Positions 43,626-52,349 of a DNA stretch of 64,000 bases are shown here, piece by piece. The stretch's first letter is position 1, and every line of letters begins with the position of its first letter. The position numbers were made by a program, and so were the translations under genes. This stretch comes from ZC4RG30 sp049841155 (GTDB lineage: Bacteria > Pseudomonadota > Gammaproteobacteria > Steroidobacterales > Steroidobacteraceae), in contig JASGHI010000004.1 of the NCBI GenBank assembly GCA_049841155.1, forward strand, positions 1 through 64,000, written 5' to 3'. The notes under the pieces were generated by a model. It was not told the DNA's origin. It saw only the letters and a program-made list of their open reading frames with translations, and ran no database searches.

Positions 43626-45382
43626 ATGGTCTCCGGCGCCGAGACGCCCAGCAGCGTGAGACCGTTGCGCACCACCTGCTGCGTGGCCAGCGCCAGCGCC
43701 AGCCGCGCATTGCGCGTGGCGGCATCCTCGACGATGAACTGCGCGGCGTTGTACCAGGTGTGGAAGGCGTTGGCGAGATCGCGCAGGTAGTGCACCAGCG
43801 CATGCGGCGCGCGGTTGGCGCCTGCCAGCTGGATCAGTTCCGGATACTTGCCGAGCTGAGTGAGCAACGCGCTTTCCTGCTGTGAGGCCAGCGCCGCGAG
43901 GTTGGCCAGGCCCTGTGCCAGATCGAGCGAGTGGCCCTTGGCCGCCAGCTGCCGCAGCACGCTGGCCACGCGCGCATGCGCGTACTGGATGTAGTAGACC
44001 GGGTTCTCGTTGGTGCGCGACTTGGCAAGCGAAAGGTCGAAGTCCAGCGGCTGGTCGTGGCTGCGCAGCACGTAGAAGAAGCGCGCCGCGTCATTGCCCA
44101 CTTCGGCGCGCAGCTGGCGCAGCGTGATGAACTCGCCGGCGCGCGTGGACATGGGCACCTTCTCGCCGCCGCGGTACAGCGACACGAACTGCACCAGCTG
44201 CACTTCGAGGCTTTCCTGCGGCTCGCCCATGGCCGCAAGACCCGCCTTCACGCGGGCGATGTAGCCATGGTGGTCCGAGCCCCAGATGTCCAGCAGCACG
44301 TCGAAGCCGCGCTCGCGCTTGTCCAGGTGATAGGCGATGTCCGAGGCGAAGTAGGTCTTCACGCCGTTCTCGCGCACCACCACGCGGTCCTTCTCGTCGC
44401 CGAAGGTGGTGGCGCGGAACCACAGCGCGCCGTCCTTTTCGTACAGATGGCCCTGGCGCTGCAGGCGTTCGAGCGCCCGGTCGATGGCGCCGCTCGCCGC
44501 GAGCGAACGCTCGGAGAACCAGCGGTCGTAGACCACGCCGAATTCCTCGAGGTCGTTGCGCATGTCGGCCACGACGGCATCCAGCGCCAGGTCCGCCACT
44601 TCGAGGAAGGCCGCATCGCCGAGCAGCTGCCGCGCGCGCCCGATCACCGCATCGATGTAGGCATCCTTGTCGCCGCCTTCGGGTTCGTCCGGTGGCAGGT
44701 TGCCCAGCAGCTCGCCCACCGGCCGCACCAGCGTCGCATCGGCCTTCTGCAGCAGCTGCGCCGCGATCTCGCGCACGTAGGCGCCCTTGTAGCCGTTGGC
44801 GGGAAAGCGGAACTGCTCGCCGCAGGCTTCTAGATAACGCAGCCACACGCTCACCGCGATGATGTCCATCTGGCGGCCGGCATCGTTGATGTAGTACTCG
44901 CGGTGCACCGCCCAGCCATTGGCTTCGAGCAGGTTCGCGACGCTGGCGCCGTAGGAGGCGCCGCGGCCATGGCCCACGTGCAGCGGGCCGGTGGGATTCG
45001 ACGACACGAACTCCACCAGGATGCGGCGGTCGCCGCCCGAGCCATTGCGGCCGAAGGCATCGCCCAGCTCGTGCACGCGGCGCACCACATCGGCCTGCGC
45101 GCTGCCGGCGAGGAAGAAATTGATGAAGCCGGCACCGGCTATCTCGACCTTCGCCAGAGCGGGTGAGGCGGGCAGCGCGGCCACGATCTTCTGCGCCAGT
45201 TCCCGCGGCGGCAGCCTGGCCTGCTTCGCGAGGCGCATGGCCACGTTGCTGGCGTAGTCGCCATTGGCCGTGTCGCGGGTGCGCGCCAGACCCAGGTCCG
45301 GGGCCGGCAGATCCTGCGGCAGCACGCTGCCCTTCAGATGCGCCAGGGCCGCGTGCAGCAGCTGTTCGATGTCTTGCTTCAT
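43622..45382 (-). CDS. argS: Arginyl-tRNA synthetase
   Basis: A 586-aa class I synthetase. The N-terminal Add-1 domain precedes NPTGPLHVGHGRG (HIGH motif); the KMSKS counterpart is the VPMSTR-type sequence usual in ArgRS; the C-terminal DALR anticodon-binding domain ends the protein. ATG 45382 gives the normal length (E. coli 577 aa), though no good ribosome site precedes it. It is followed by the SPOR gene. Confidence 0.96.
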   Translation of the reverse strand: MKQDIEQLLHAALAHLKGSVLPQDLPAPDLGLARTRDTANGDYASNVAMRLAKQARLPPRELAQKIVAALPASPALAKVEIAGAGFINFFLAGSAQADVVRRVHELGDAFGRNGSGGDRRILVEFVSSNPTGPLHVGHGRGASYGASVANLLEANGWAVHREYYINDAGRQMDIIAVSVWLRYLEACGEQFRFPANGYKGAYVREIAAQLLQKADATLVRPVGELLGNLPPDEPEGGDKDAYIDAVIGRARQLLGDAAFLEVADLALDAVVADMRNDLEEFGVVYDRWFSERSLAASGAIDRALERLQRQGHLYEKDGALWFRATTFGDEKDRVVVRENGVKTYFASDIAYHLDKRERGFDVLLDIWGSDHHGYIARVKAGLAAMGEPQESLEVQLVQFVSLYRGGEKVPMSTRAGEFITLRQLRAEVGNDAARFFYVLRSHDQPLDFDLSLAKSRTNENPVYYIQYAHARVASVLRQLAAKGHSLDLAQGLANLAALASQQESALLTQLGKYPELIQLAGANRAPHALVHYLRDLANAFHTWYNAAQFIVEDAATRNARLALALATQQVVRNGLTLLGVSAPETM

Positions 45383-45395
45383 GGGGGGCGCAAGT

Positions 45396-46010
45396 CTACC
45401 CGGTTGTCGGCGCGCCGAAGCGGCGCCTGGCCGCGTCCTGCTGGGCGAGTCGCCGCAGCGCCAGCAGCACCGGCTCGATGAGCAGGGTGCCCAGCACCGT
45501 GTAACGCACGGCGGCTTCCGCCGACGCAGTCGGGATGTGGGCGATCTCCGCGCAGGCCAGCTGGTCCATGCCTGCCGCATAGCGTTCCAGCATCCCCTCC
45601 GGCGGCACGAAGCCCGCCGCGGCCAATCCCGCCAGTGCCGCGGCGAGCTGACGCACTTCCGGGCAGTCGGCGTCGATCTGCCATCCGGCGCTTGCGATCA
45701 GTTCCAGCGCGGCCGCGATGTCCGGCTCCTCGCGCCGGGGTGCGGTGGCCAGCTGCACGCGGCCCAGCAGAGTGAACATGTCCGGCCCGGGGTCGTCGAT
45801 GATGTGCAGCACTTCGCGCACCTGCGTGATCGAAAGGCCGGCCGGCCCGAGCAGGGCGCGGATCAGCCGCAGCCTTGCCGCGTGCGCCTCATCGTATTGC
45901 GCCTGTGTGGACGAGGTCAGCGTGCCGGGGAACAGCAGTCCCTCGCGCAGGTAGTACTTGATCGTTGCCACCGGAACGCCGGTTGCCCGCGAAAGCCCGG
46001 AGATGCGCAT
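45396..46010 (-). CDS. MerR-family transcriptional regulator
   Basis: A 204-aa regulator. The N-terminal MerR winged helix-turn-helix (about 1-70; MRISGLSRATGVPVATIKYYLREGLL) is followed by a long helical effector region without a metal-binding Cys cluster, so it probably senses an organic compound or a protein signal. It is divergent from a DUF4188 gene across an AT-rich 76-nt gap, the likely control region. It ends 13 nt before the argS start. Confidence 0.88.
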   Translation of the reverse strand: MRISGLSRATGVPVATIKYYLREGLLFPGTLTSSTQAQYDEAHAARLRLIRALLGPAGLSITQVREVLHIIDDPGPDMFTLLGRVQLATAPRREEPDIAAALELIASAGWQIDADCPEVRQLAAALAGLAAAGFVPPEGMLERYAAGMDQLACAEIAHIPTASAEAAVRYTVLGTLLIEPVLLALRRLAQQDAARRRFGAPTTG

Positions 46011-46086
46011 GCCGCCTCTTGATATTGGATATTGAAACTATCTATTATTGGATTGTCTCACTATCCATTATGCCCGGGAGCCGTCC
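46011..46086. promoter_or_regulatory. AT-rich divergent promoter/operator, MerR gene / DUF4188 gene
   Basis: This 76-nt gap is strikingly AT-rich for the window. It holds a direct repeat of TATTGGAT (ATATTGGAT at 46022-46030, TTATTGGAT at 46045-46053) and an inverted ATCCATTA at 46063-46070. ATTGGAT and ATCCATT form an imperfect dyad around a 9-nt spacer, as expected of a MerR-type operator. The exact promoter elements are not assigned. Confidence 0.5.
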
Positions 46087-46572
46087 ATGAAACCTCTGAC
46101 AGGCCGGATGACCCACGACTACGACGGCCAGCTGGTTGTCTTTCTGATCGGCATGCGTATCAACAATTGGCTGCGCCCGGATCTGTGGCTGCCCACCATG
46201 GCGGCCATGCCGCCGATGATGCGTGAGCTCGCCGCCGACCCCGGTTCGGGGCTGCTGGGGTACCGCGCGTTCGGCTTTCCACGCACGCCTACCGTGCTGC
46301 AGTACTGGTCCAGCCTCGAGCGTCTCTACGAATACGCCGTCGACGGGAAGGGGCGGCACCGCCCGGCCTGGGCGGCGTTCAACCAGCGGGCACGGGCGGG
46401 TGGGGATGCCGTCGGCATCTGGCATGAAACCTATCCCGTGCCGCGCGCCGAATCGATCTACGTGCACATGCCGCCCACGGGGCTGGGTGCAGCAACCGCT
46501 TTGCGCCCGGTCACCGGGCGGCTGGACCGGGCGCGTCAGCGGCTGGACGAGGATCGGGCCAGCGCGGCGTAG
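46087..46572 (+). CDS. DUF4188 family protein (putative monooxygenase-like)
   Basis: A 161-aa protein matching the DUF4188 pattern: VVFLIGMRINNW near the N-terminus, QYW around residue 75, and GIWHETY and IYVHMPPTGLG near the C-terminus. The fold is expected to be a ferredoxin-like dimeric barrel; the activity is not established. Its place opposite a MerR regulator suggests inducible expression. Its 3' end overlaps the convergent ArsC-like gene by 37 nt. Confidence 0.8.
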   Translation: MKPLTGRMTHDYDGQLVVFLIGMRINNWLRPDLWLPTMAAMPPMMRELAADPGSGLLGYRAFGFPRTPTVLQYWSSLERLYEYAVDGKGRHRPAWAAFNQRARAGGDAVGIWHETYPVPRAESIYVHMPPTGLGAATALRPVTGRLDRARQRLDEDRASAA

Positions 46573-46898
46573 GCTGCCGGGTCGAAGCCCACCAGCACGC
46601 GGTCACCGGCGACGATTACCGGGCGCTTCACCAGTTTGCCGTCGCGACTCAGCGCATCGATGAGCTGTGCCTCGGTCATGGCGGCGACGCGTTCCCTGCC
46701 CAGCGCGCGGTAGCTCTGGCCGGAAGTGTTCAGCCACTTGCGTAAGCCAAGGCCGCTGGCCGGTATCCAGCGCGCGAGTTCCGTCCTGGTGGGCGGCTGT
46801 TCGACGATGGCGCGTTCGGTGACGGCGATGTCGTGCCCGCGCAGCCAGGCGCGCGCCTTGCGGCAGGTGCTGCAGCCGCTGTAGTGCAGGAAGATCAT
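46536..46898 (-). CDS. ArsC/Spx-family thioredoxin-fold protein
   Basis: A 120-aa protein of the arsenate reductase/Spx/YffB group. The N-terminal Cys9-x-x-Cys12 (SGCSTCRKARAWL) and the C-terminal KRPVIVAGDRVLVGF segment with the family Arg-Pro are visible. It could be a glutathione-dependent reductase like YffB; there is no ars operon nearby, so arsenate resistance is not supported. It ends within the DUF4188 gene's 3' end and starts 7 nt after the priA stop. Confidence 0.82.
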   Translation of the reverse strand: MIFLHYSGCSTCRKARAWLRGHDIAVTERAIVEQPPTRTELARWIPASGLGLRKWLNTSGQSYRALGRERVAAMTEAQLIDALSRDGKLVKRPVIVAGDRVLVGFDPAAYAALARSSSSR

Positions 46899-46905
46899 CC
46901 AGTCA

Positions 46906-49104
46906 CTAGAACACTTCGAGCGGATCGACGTCCAGCGCCCAGCGCAGGTTCGCGGGCGCGGGCAATGCCTCGACAGAGGGCACCCAGGTGGCGAGGAATT
47001 GCTGCAACCGGCCCCGGTTGCTGCATTCCACCAGCAGCTGCGCGTGGTAGCGGCCGGCCCGGCGCGTCATCGCCGCAGGAATGGGTTCGCGCAATGCGAT
47101 GCCGGCCGGGCGGTTCGCCGCAGCCACGGCGGCCCTGAGGAATCCCAGCGCGGTATCCGGCGCGGTGCCCGAGGCGCGCAGCATTGCGATGCGCCCATAC
47201 GGCGGCCAGTGTGCCGCCGCACGTTCGGCAAGCGCATCCCGGGCAAAGGCGCCGTAACCGTCCGCAACCAGCGTGCGCAGCAGCGGATGATCCGGATACT
47301 GGCTCTGTATCAGCACTTCGCCGGGCCGGTCGGCGCGCCCGGCACGTCCGGCCACCTGCACGATGGTCTGGGCGAGCCGCTCGGCGGCGCGGAAATCGGT
47401 GCTGAATAGGCTCTGGTCGGCATTGAGCACACCCACCAGCGTCACTTCGGGAAAGTGATGCCCCTTGGTGAGCATCTGCGTGCCGACCAGGATGCGCGCC
47501 GCGCCGCTGGTCACGCGGCCGATCGCGCCCTCCAGTGCCTGCTGGTGCTGCAGCGTGTCGCGGTCGAAGCGCTCGACGGCGTACTGCGCGAAGCGCTCCG
47601 CCAGCGTTTCCTCCACGCGCTCGGTGCCGTGGCCCAGGGGTTGCACCGGATAGCCGCAGCGCGGGCAGCTTGCGGGACGCGCCTCCTCCGCACCGCAGTG
47701 ATGGCAGGCGAGCCGCCCGCTGCGCTGGTGCACCGTCAGGCGCGCATCGCACTGGCGGCAGCCGGCCACCCAGCCGCAGGCCGTGCACAGCAGCGTCGGC
47801 GCATAGCCGCGGCGGTTCAGGTAGAGCAGCACCTGGCTGCCGGCGGCCAGATGGCGCTCCATTGCCGCGATCAGCGGCATGGCAAAGCCCTTGTGCACGG
47901 CATGCGCGCGCATGTCCACCACCACCGCGCGCGGCGCGGCGGCATTGCCCGCGCGTGCCGGCAGCGACAGGGGCTGCAGCTTGCCCAGCTGCACATTGTG
48001 CAGCGATTCGAATGAAGGCGTGGCCGAGCCCAGCAGCACCGGGATGCCGGCGCGCTGCGCGCGCAGCAGCGCGAGATCTCGCGCCGAATAGCGGAAGCCC
48101 CCTTCCTGCTGCTTGTACGAGGCATCATGCTCCTCGTCGACCACCACCAGCCCCAGCCGCGGAATGGGCGCGAACACGGCCGAGCGCGTGCCGATCACGA
48201 TGCGTGCGCCGCCGCTGGCGGCAAGCTGCCAGGCGGCGGCGCGCTCGCGGTCGGTGAGTCCCGAATGCAGCGCTGCGACAGGTCCGGGGAAGCGCAGGCC
48301 GAAGCGGCCGACCAGCTGCGGAGTGAGGCCGATCTCCGGGCACAGCACCAGCACCGATTCACCGCGCGCCAGCGTCGCGGCCGCCAGCTGCAGGTAGACC
48401 TCGGTCTTGCCGCTGCCGGTCACGCCGTCGAGCAGGAAGGCGGCCGGTGTACCCAGGCGCGCATGCACCGCCTCCACTGCCCGCTGCTGATCGGCTGTGA
48501 GCACCAGGCCGCCGGCCTGCGGTGCCGCAGGCGGTGAGGGCGGCGTTGCGGCGGCCACTTCCTCGACGGCGATGAAGCCGCGCGCGGCAAGGCTGCGCGC
48601 GGCGCCGCGCCAGTGCGGCGCCAGTTCCTCGATGCGCGCCTCGCCCAGCCATGGCAGCGGCGCGAGGATGTCCAGCAGCGCGCGCTGGCGCGGGGCGCGC
48701 TGCAGTGTGCCGGCGGCGAGGGCGGTGCGGCCTGCCGGCGTGATGCGCCAGCGCCGCTCGTACACGGTGAGGTCGCGGCCTTCGCGCAGCAGCTTCGGCA
48801 TCGCCGCGGCGATGACCTGGCCTATGGGGTGGTGATAGTAGTCGGCTGCCCAGCGCAGGAAGCCGAGCATGGAAGCATCGAACAGCGGTGCGGCGTCGAG
48901 CACCTGCAGCACGTTGCGCAGCTTGGACTCGGGCAGATCCGATTCGTCCGCAGTGTCGACGACGAGGCCGGCACTGCGCCGGCGCCCGAAGGGTACGAGC
49001 ACGCGCATGCCCGGCTGCGGCTGCGGTCCCTGCGCGGCGGGCAGGTAGTCGAACAGCCGCCGCAGCGGTGTGTCGATGGCGACTTTGTATATCCGGGCAT
49101 TCAC
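46906..49104 (-). CDS. priA: Primosomal protein N' (replication restart helicase)
   Basis: A 732-aa superfamily 2 helicase that reloads the replisome at stalled forks. It has an N-terminal DNA-binding domain, Walker A GVTGSGKTE, the DEEH box (VVDEEHDASYKQ), and the eight-cysteine zinc module (CTACGW, CRQCD, CHHCG, CPRCG). GTG 49104 gives VNARIYKVAIDTPL and exactly the E. coli length; an in-frame ATG at 49173 would add 23 residues. Followed 7 nt later by the ArsC-like gene. Confidence 0.95.
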   Translation of the reverse strand: MNARIYKVAIDTPLRRLFDYLPAAQGPQPQPGMRVLVPFGRRRSAGLVVDTADESDLPESKLRNVLQVLDAAPLFDASMLGFLRWAADYYHHPIGQVIAAAMPKLLREGRDLTVYERRWRITPAGRTALAAGTLQRAPRQRALLDILAPLPWLGEARIEELAPHWRGAARSLAARGFIAVEEVAAATPPSPPAAPQAGGLVLTADQQRAVEAVHARLGTPAAFLLDGVTGSGKTEVYLQLAAATLARGESVLVLCPEIGLTPQLVGRFGLRFPGPVAALHSGLTDRERAAAWQLAASGGARIVIGTRSAVFAPIPRLGLVVVDEEHDASYKQQEGGFRYSARDLALLRAQRAGIPVLLGSATPSFESLHNVQLGKLQPLSLPARAGNAAAPRAVVVDMRAHAVHKGFAMPLIAAMERHLAAGSQVLLYLNRRGYAPTLLCTACGWVAGCRQCDARLTVHQRSGRLACHHCGAEEARPASCPRCGYPVQPLGHGTERVEETLAERFAQYAVERFDRDTLQHQQALEGAIGRVTSGAARILVGTQMLTKGHHFPEVTLVGVLNADQSLFSTDFRAAERLAQTIVQVAGRAGRADRPGEVLIQSQYPDHPLLRTLVADGYGAFARDALAERAAAHWPPYGRIAMLRASGTAPDTALGFLRAAVAAANRPAGIALREPIPAAMTRRAGRYHAQLLVECSNRGRLQQFLATWVPSVEALPAPANLRWALDVDPLEVF

Positions 49105-49187
49105 GGGCCCGACAGCTTGAAGCTTCCCTTTCGTTCCGGCCAGTCCGCGTTGTCTGCCGGGCCGACCTGTCATACTCTTGCGGCTGC

Positions 49188-49871
49188 TTGAACCGCAACA
49201 GAAGTCTTTGGCCGCCGTCCGGCGGTTCTTCTTTCGACCACGATCCTCCGCTCGTCGCGTCGCCCGGCAGGCACGCCCTGAATCAGCTGGTGCTGCGCGC
49301 CGACGTGGCGGGCATGCCGCTGGAGTGGATCGACTACCGCGAAGCGGCCCGCCTCTACCACCAGCAGCAGGTGGCCTACATCTGCGGTTCGCCGCTGTAC
49401 CGCCTGCAGGGGGGTTACAACGCGACCACCGGCCGGCGCACCGTGCTCGAAGTGAGCTCGATCATCGCCACGGTGGGCCACACGGGCAATCCCGGCAACA
49501 CCCGCCACGACTACGTGCCGCCGCTGAACAACCAGACGCTGTTCCGCCGCGATGGCCATCTGTGCATGTACTGCGCGCAGCGCTTTCCGGCATCCGAGCT
49601 GTCGCGCGACCATGTGCGCCCGCTGAGCCAGGGCGGCAGGGACATCTGGACCAATGTGGTGACGGCCTGCCGCCGCTGCAACAACCACAAGGCCTGGCGC
49701 ACGCCCGAGCAGGCGAAGATGCAGCTGGTCGCGGTGCCGTTCACGCCCACCTACGCCGAATACATCTTCCTCAAGGGCCGCCGCGTGCTCGCCGACCAGA
49801 TGCAGTATCTGCTGGCGCATTTTCCGCGCAGCAGCCCGCTGCATGCACGCATCCGCGAGCAGTTGAGCTAG
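49188..49871 (+). CDS. HNH endonuclease-like protein
   Basis: Up to 227 aa. A conserved N-terminal part (VLRADVAGMPLEWIDYREA) is followed by an HNH nuclease domain: Cys-x-x-Cys in LCMYCAQ, SRDHVRP, and a CRRCNNHK zinc/HNH end. No ATG precedes the conserved N-terminus. TTG 49188 or GTG 49290 are the candidates; the longer form is given. Stand-alone HNH proteins of this type are chromosomal and common, and their role is unclear. It is divergent from priA. Confidence 0.78.
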   Translation: MNRNRSLWPPSGGSSFDHDPPLVASPGRHALNQLVLRADVAGMPLEWIDYREAARLYHQQQVAYICGSPLYRLQGGYNATTGRRTVLEVSSIIATVGHTGNPGNTRHDYVPPLNNQTLFRRDGHLCMYCAQRFPASELSRDHVRPLSQGGRDIWTNVVTACRRCNNHKAWRTPEQAKMQLVAVPFTPTYAEYIFLKGRRVLADQMQYLLAHFPRSSPLHARIREQLS

Positions 49872-49933
49872 CGCAGATGTTCGCGGACGGCATCACCGCA
49901 CCGGACCGACCGAACCTGAGGCGCTCCGGTGCC

Positions 49934-51307
49934 ATGCTGCGCCGGGCGGGCCGCTTCGCGCTGGGCATGGCGCTGCTGCAGCCGCTGCTGTCGGCGGCGC
50001 AGGATGCCGCGGCATTGAGTTTTGACGAGGCGCGCGCGCGGCTCGAGCAGGTGTCGGATGCGCTGGCCGCGGCCGATGCCAACCAGCGCGCCAGGCAGGA
50101 TCTGTCCGACGCGGCTGCCCGCATGCGTCTGCCGGAGGTTTCCCTGGAAACGCGCTACCTCGGATTCCAGAAGACGCTGGATCTGCCGCTGGGTTCGCTG
50201 GCGCCGGTGGCCCAGGCCTTCGGCATCGACGATCCGCTGCGGTTCCGCGAGCGCGACTGGCGCCTGCGGCCGATGCTGACCACGGTGCTGCCGCTGTACA
50301 CCGGAGGCCAGATCCCGGCTGCGCAGGCCGCCGCCGCGGCCGGCGTGCGCGAGGCCGAGGCGGAGCGGGCGCGCCAGTCCCAGGTGCTGGTTTCCCAGCT
50401 GGTGCAGGCCTACTTCGGCCAGATCCTGGCCGGGGAAGCGCTGGCCGTGCGGCGCGAGGTGCGCGATGGCATGCGGCAGCACCTGGCCCAGGTCGAATCG
50501 TTCGAGCGCGAAGGCTTCGCGACAAGGGCGCAGGTGCTGCAGGCCATGGTGGCGCGCGATGCCAGCGAGCGCGAGTACCGCAAGGCGGTGAGCCGCCGCG
50601 ATGCGGCGGCCGCGGCGCTGGCGCTGATGTTGCGCAATGAAACGCCAGTGACGCCGACCACGCCGCTGTTCGTGGTCGGTGCGCCGCTGGGCGCGCTGGA
50701 GGAATTCACGCGCACGGCGCTGGCGCAGCACCCGCAGCTGGCGCAGCTGCATGCGATGGACGAGCAGGCCGGCGAGAACGTGCGCGCCCGCAGGGCAGCG
50801 CTGAAGCCGCAGTTGTTCCTGTTCGGCCAGTACGACCTGCATCGCCAGGATGCGCTGCTGAACGACAGCGACTGGGCCGTTGGCGTGGGCATCAAGTACA
50901 CCTTGCTGTCCGGCAGCGACCGTCCGCGCCGCATCAGTGCCGCGCGCGCGCAGCAGTCGCAGGCGCAGGCGGCGCTGCGTGAGGCGGAGAACCGGATTGC
51001 GATCGGAGTGGCCCAGGCGTGGAATGCGCTGGAAGCCGCGCGCCAGCAGTTCCTGCTGCTCGACAGCAGCATCGAACAGGCGCGGGAGAACCTCCGGCTG
51101 CAGGAACTGTCGTTCCGCGAGGGACAATCCACCTCGCTCGATGTCATCGATGCGCAGCTCGGTCTGGGTGGCGCGCGTGTGGAGCGGGCCCAGGCCGCAT
51201 ACGACTACGGCCTGGCATTGGCGCAGCTGCTCGAGGCGAGCGGCCAGTCGGCGAGTTTCGGTGAATATGCCCGCAAGGCCGATCACAGGGTGCTTTCCAA
51301 TGAATGA
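49934..51307 (+). CDS. TolC-family outer-membrane efflux protein
   Basis: A 457-aa outer-membrane channel of the TolC/OEP superfamily. A signal peptide (about 1-21) is followed by two helical repeats with the family-type QAxxAAxAGVREAEAE and SLDVIDAQLGLGGARVE elements. ATG 49934 gives a clean signal peptide; ATG 49877 is also in frame. Its 3' end overlaps the HlyD gene by 8 nt, so it heads a four-gene export operon. Confidence 0.88.
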   Translation: MLRRAGRFALGMALLQPLLSAAQDAAALSFDEARARLEQVSDALAAADANQRARQDLSDAAARMRLPEVSLETRYLGFQKTLDLPLGSLAPVAQAFGIDDPLRFRERDWRLRPMLTTVLPLYTGGQIPAAQAAAAAGVREAEAERARQSQVLVSQLVQAYFGQILAGEALAVRREVRDGMRQHLAQVESFEREGFATRAQVLQAMVARDASEREYRKAVSRRDAAAAALALMLRNETPVTPTTPLFVVGAPLGALEEFTRTALAQHPQLAQLHAMDEQAGENVRARRAALKPQLFLFGQYDLHRQDALLNDSDWAVGVGIKYTLLSGSDRPRRISAARAQQSQAQAALREAENRIAIGVAQAWNALEAARQQFLLLDSSIEQARENLRLQELSFREGQSTSLDVIDAQLGLGGARVERAQAAYDYGLALAQLLEASGQSASFGEYARKADHRVLSNE

Positions 51308-52349
51308 AACGGTGCCGGCTGGCGAACCCACGGCGCCGCCGGCACAGGTGCCGCCGGACGGCGCGCCACCGGCTCGCCGCCGCCTGCTCGTCATCGCCCT
51401 GGCCGTGGTGGCAGTGATCCTCGCGGGCGGCCTGTGGCTGGCATTGCGCAGTCCGGCTGATCTGGTCCAGGGCATGGCCGATGCCGACACCGTCAATGTC
51501 GCCGCGAAGGTGACCGCGCGCGTGTCGGCGTTGCGGGCCGCCGAGGGCGAGCGGGTCGAGGCGGGGCAGGTGCTGTTCGATCTGGATAGTCCCGAAGTGG
51601 CAGCGAAGCAGCAGCAGGCCGAAGCGGTGCTGGCGGCAGCACGCGCACAGTCGGACAAGGCCGAAGCCGGCGCCCGGACAGAGGATATCCGCGCGGCCGA
51701 GGCCAACTGGCGGCGTGCGCAGGCGGGAAGCGAGCTGGCCCAGTCCACTTTCCAGCGTCTGGAGCGGCTGTACGCCGAGGGCGTGGTAACGCGGCAGCGC
51801 CGTGATGAGGCGCAGGCAAAGGCCATCGATGCCGCGGAGCAGGCGCGCGCGGCGCGCGCGCTGTATGACCAGGCACTGGCCGGCGCCCGCCGCGAAGACC
51901 GCGCTGCGGCGCAGGCGCAGGTGCGCCAGGCCGAGGCTGCGGTGGCCGAAGTGCGCGCGGCAGGTGACGAAGTACAAGGCCGGGCACCCGTGGCTGGCGA
52001 GGTGTCCCGGCGCCTGGTCGAGGTCGGGGAACTGGTGCCGGCCGGCTATCCGATCTACACGCTCGTCGATCTGCAGCGCACTTGGGTGGCCTTCCATCTG
52101 CGCGAGGACCAGTTCGCCGGGCTCGCAACCGGGCAGAAGCTGCGCGGCCGGATCCCGGCGCTGCAGGCGGACGATGTCGATTTCGAGGTCTACTACATCA
52201 GCCCCGCCGGCGATTTCGCCACCTGGCGTGCGACCCGCCAGTCGGCGGGCTACGACGTGCGCAGCTTCGAGGTGCGCGCCAGGCCGGTGGAACCGGTAGC
52301 GGGCCTGCGGCCGGGCATGAGTGTGCTGTTCGCATGGCCGCCGCGCTGA
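51300..52349 (+). CDS. HlyD/MFP periplasmic adaptor protein
   Basis: A 349-aa membrane-fusion protein joining the inner-membrane pump to the TolC channel. It has a Pro-rich cytoplasmic N-terminus, one helix (about 27-47), a split biotinyl-lipoyl domain (VNVAAKVTARVSALRAAEGERV; RAPVAGEVSRRLVEVGELV), a long Ala/Gln-rich coiled-coil hairpin (95-205) and a beta-barrel. It matches the YhiI/YbhG type paired with ABC-2 permeases. It overlaps both neighbours. Confidence 0.9.
   Translation: MNETVPAGEPTAPPAQVPPDGAPPARRRLLVIALAVVAVILAGGLWLALRSPADLVQGMADADTVNVAAKVTARVSALRAAEGERVEAGQVLFDLDSPEVAAKQQQAEAVLAAARAQSDKAEAGARTEDIRAAEANWRRAQAGSELAQSTFQRLERLYAEGVVTRQRRDEAQAKAIDAAEQARAARALYDQALAGARREDRAAAQAQVRQAEAAVAEVRAAGDEVQGRAPVAGEVSRRLVEVGELVPAGYPIYTLVDLQRTWVAFHLREDQFAGLATGQKLRGRIPALQADDVDFEVYYISPAGDFATWRATRQSAGYDVRSFEVRARPVEPVAGLRPGMSVLFAWPPR

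Noticed and set aside
46536..46898. Arsenic-resistance operon around the ArsC-like gene
   Set aside because: No arsR, arsB or acr3 neighbour; the CxxC start fits the broader Spx/YffB group.
49178..49933. Upstream extension of the TolC frame over the HNH gene
   Set aside because: It reads the HNH gene in the wrong frame; a proper signal peptide begins at 49934.
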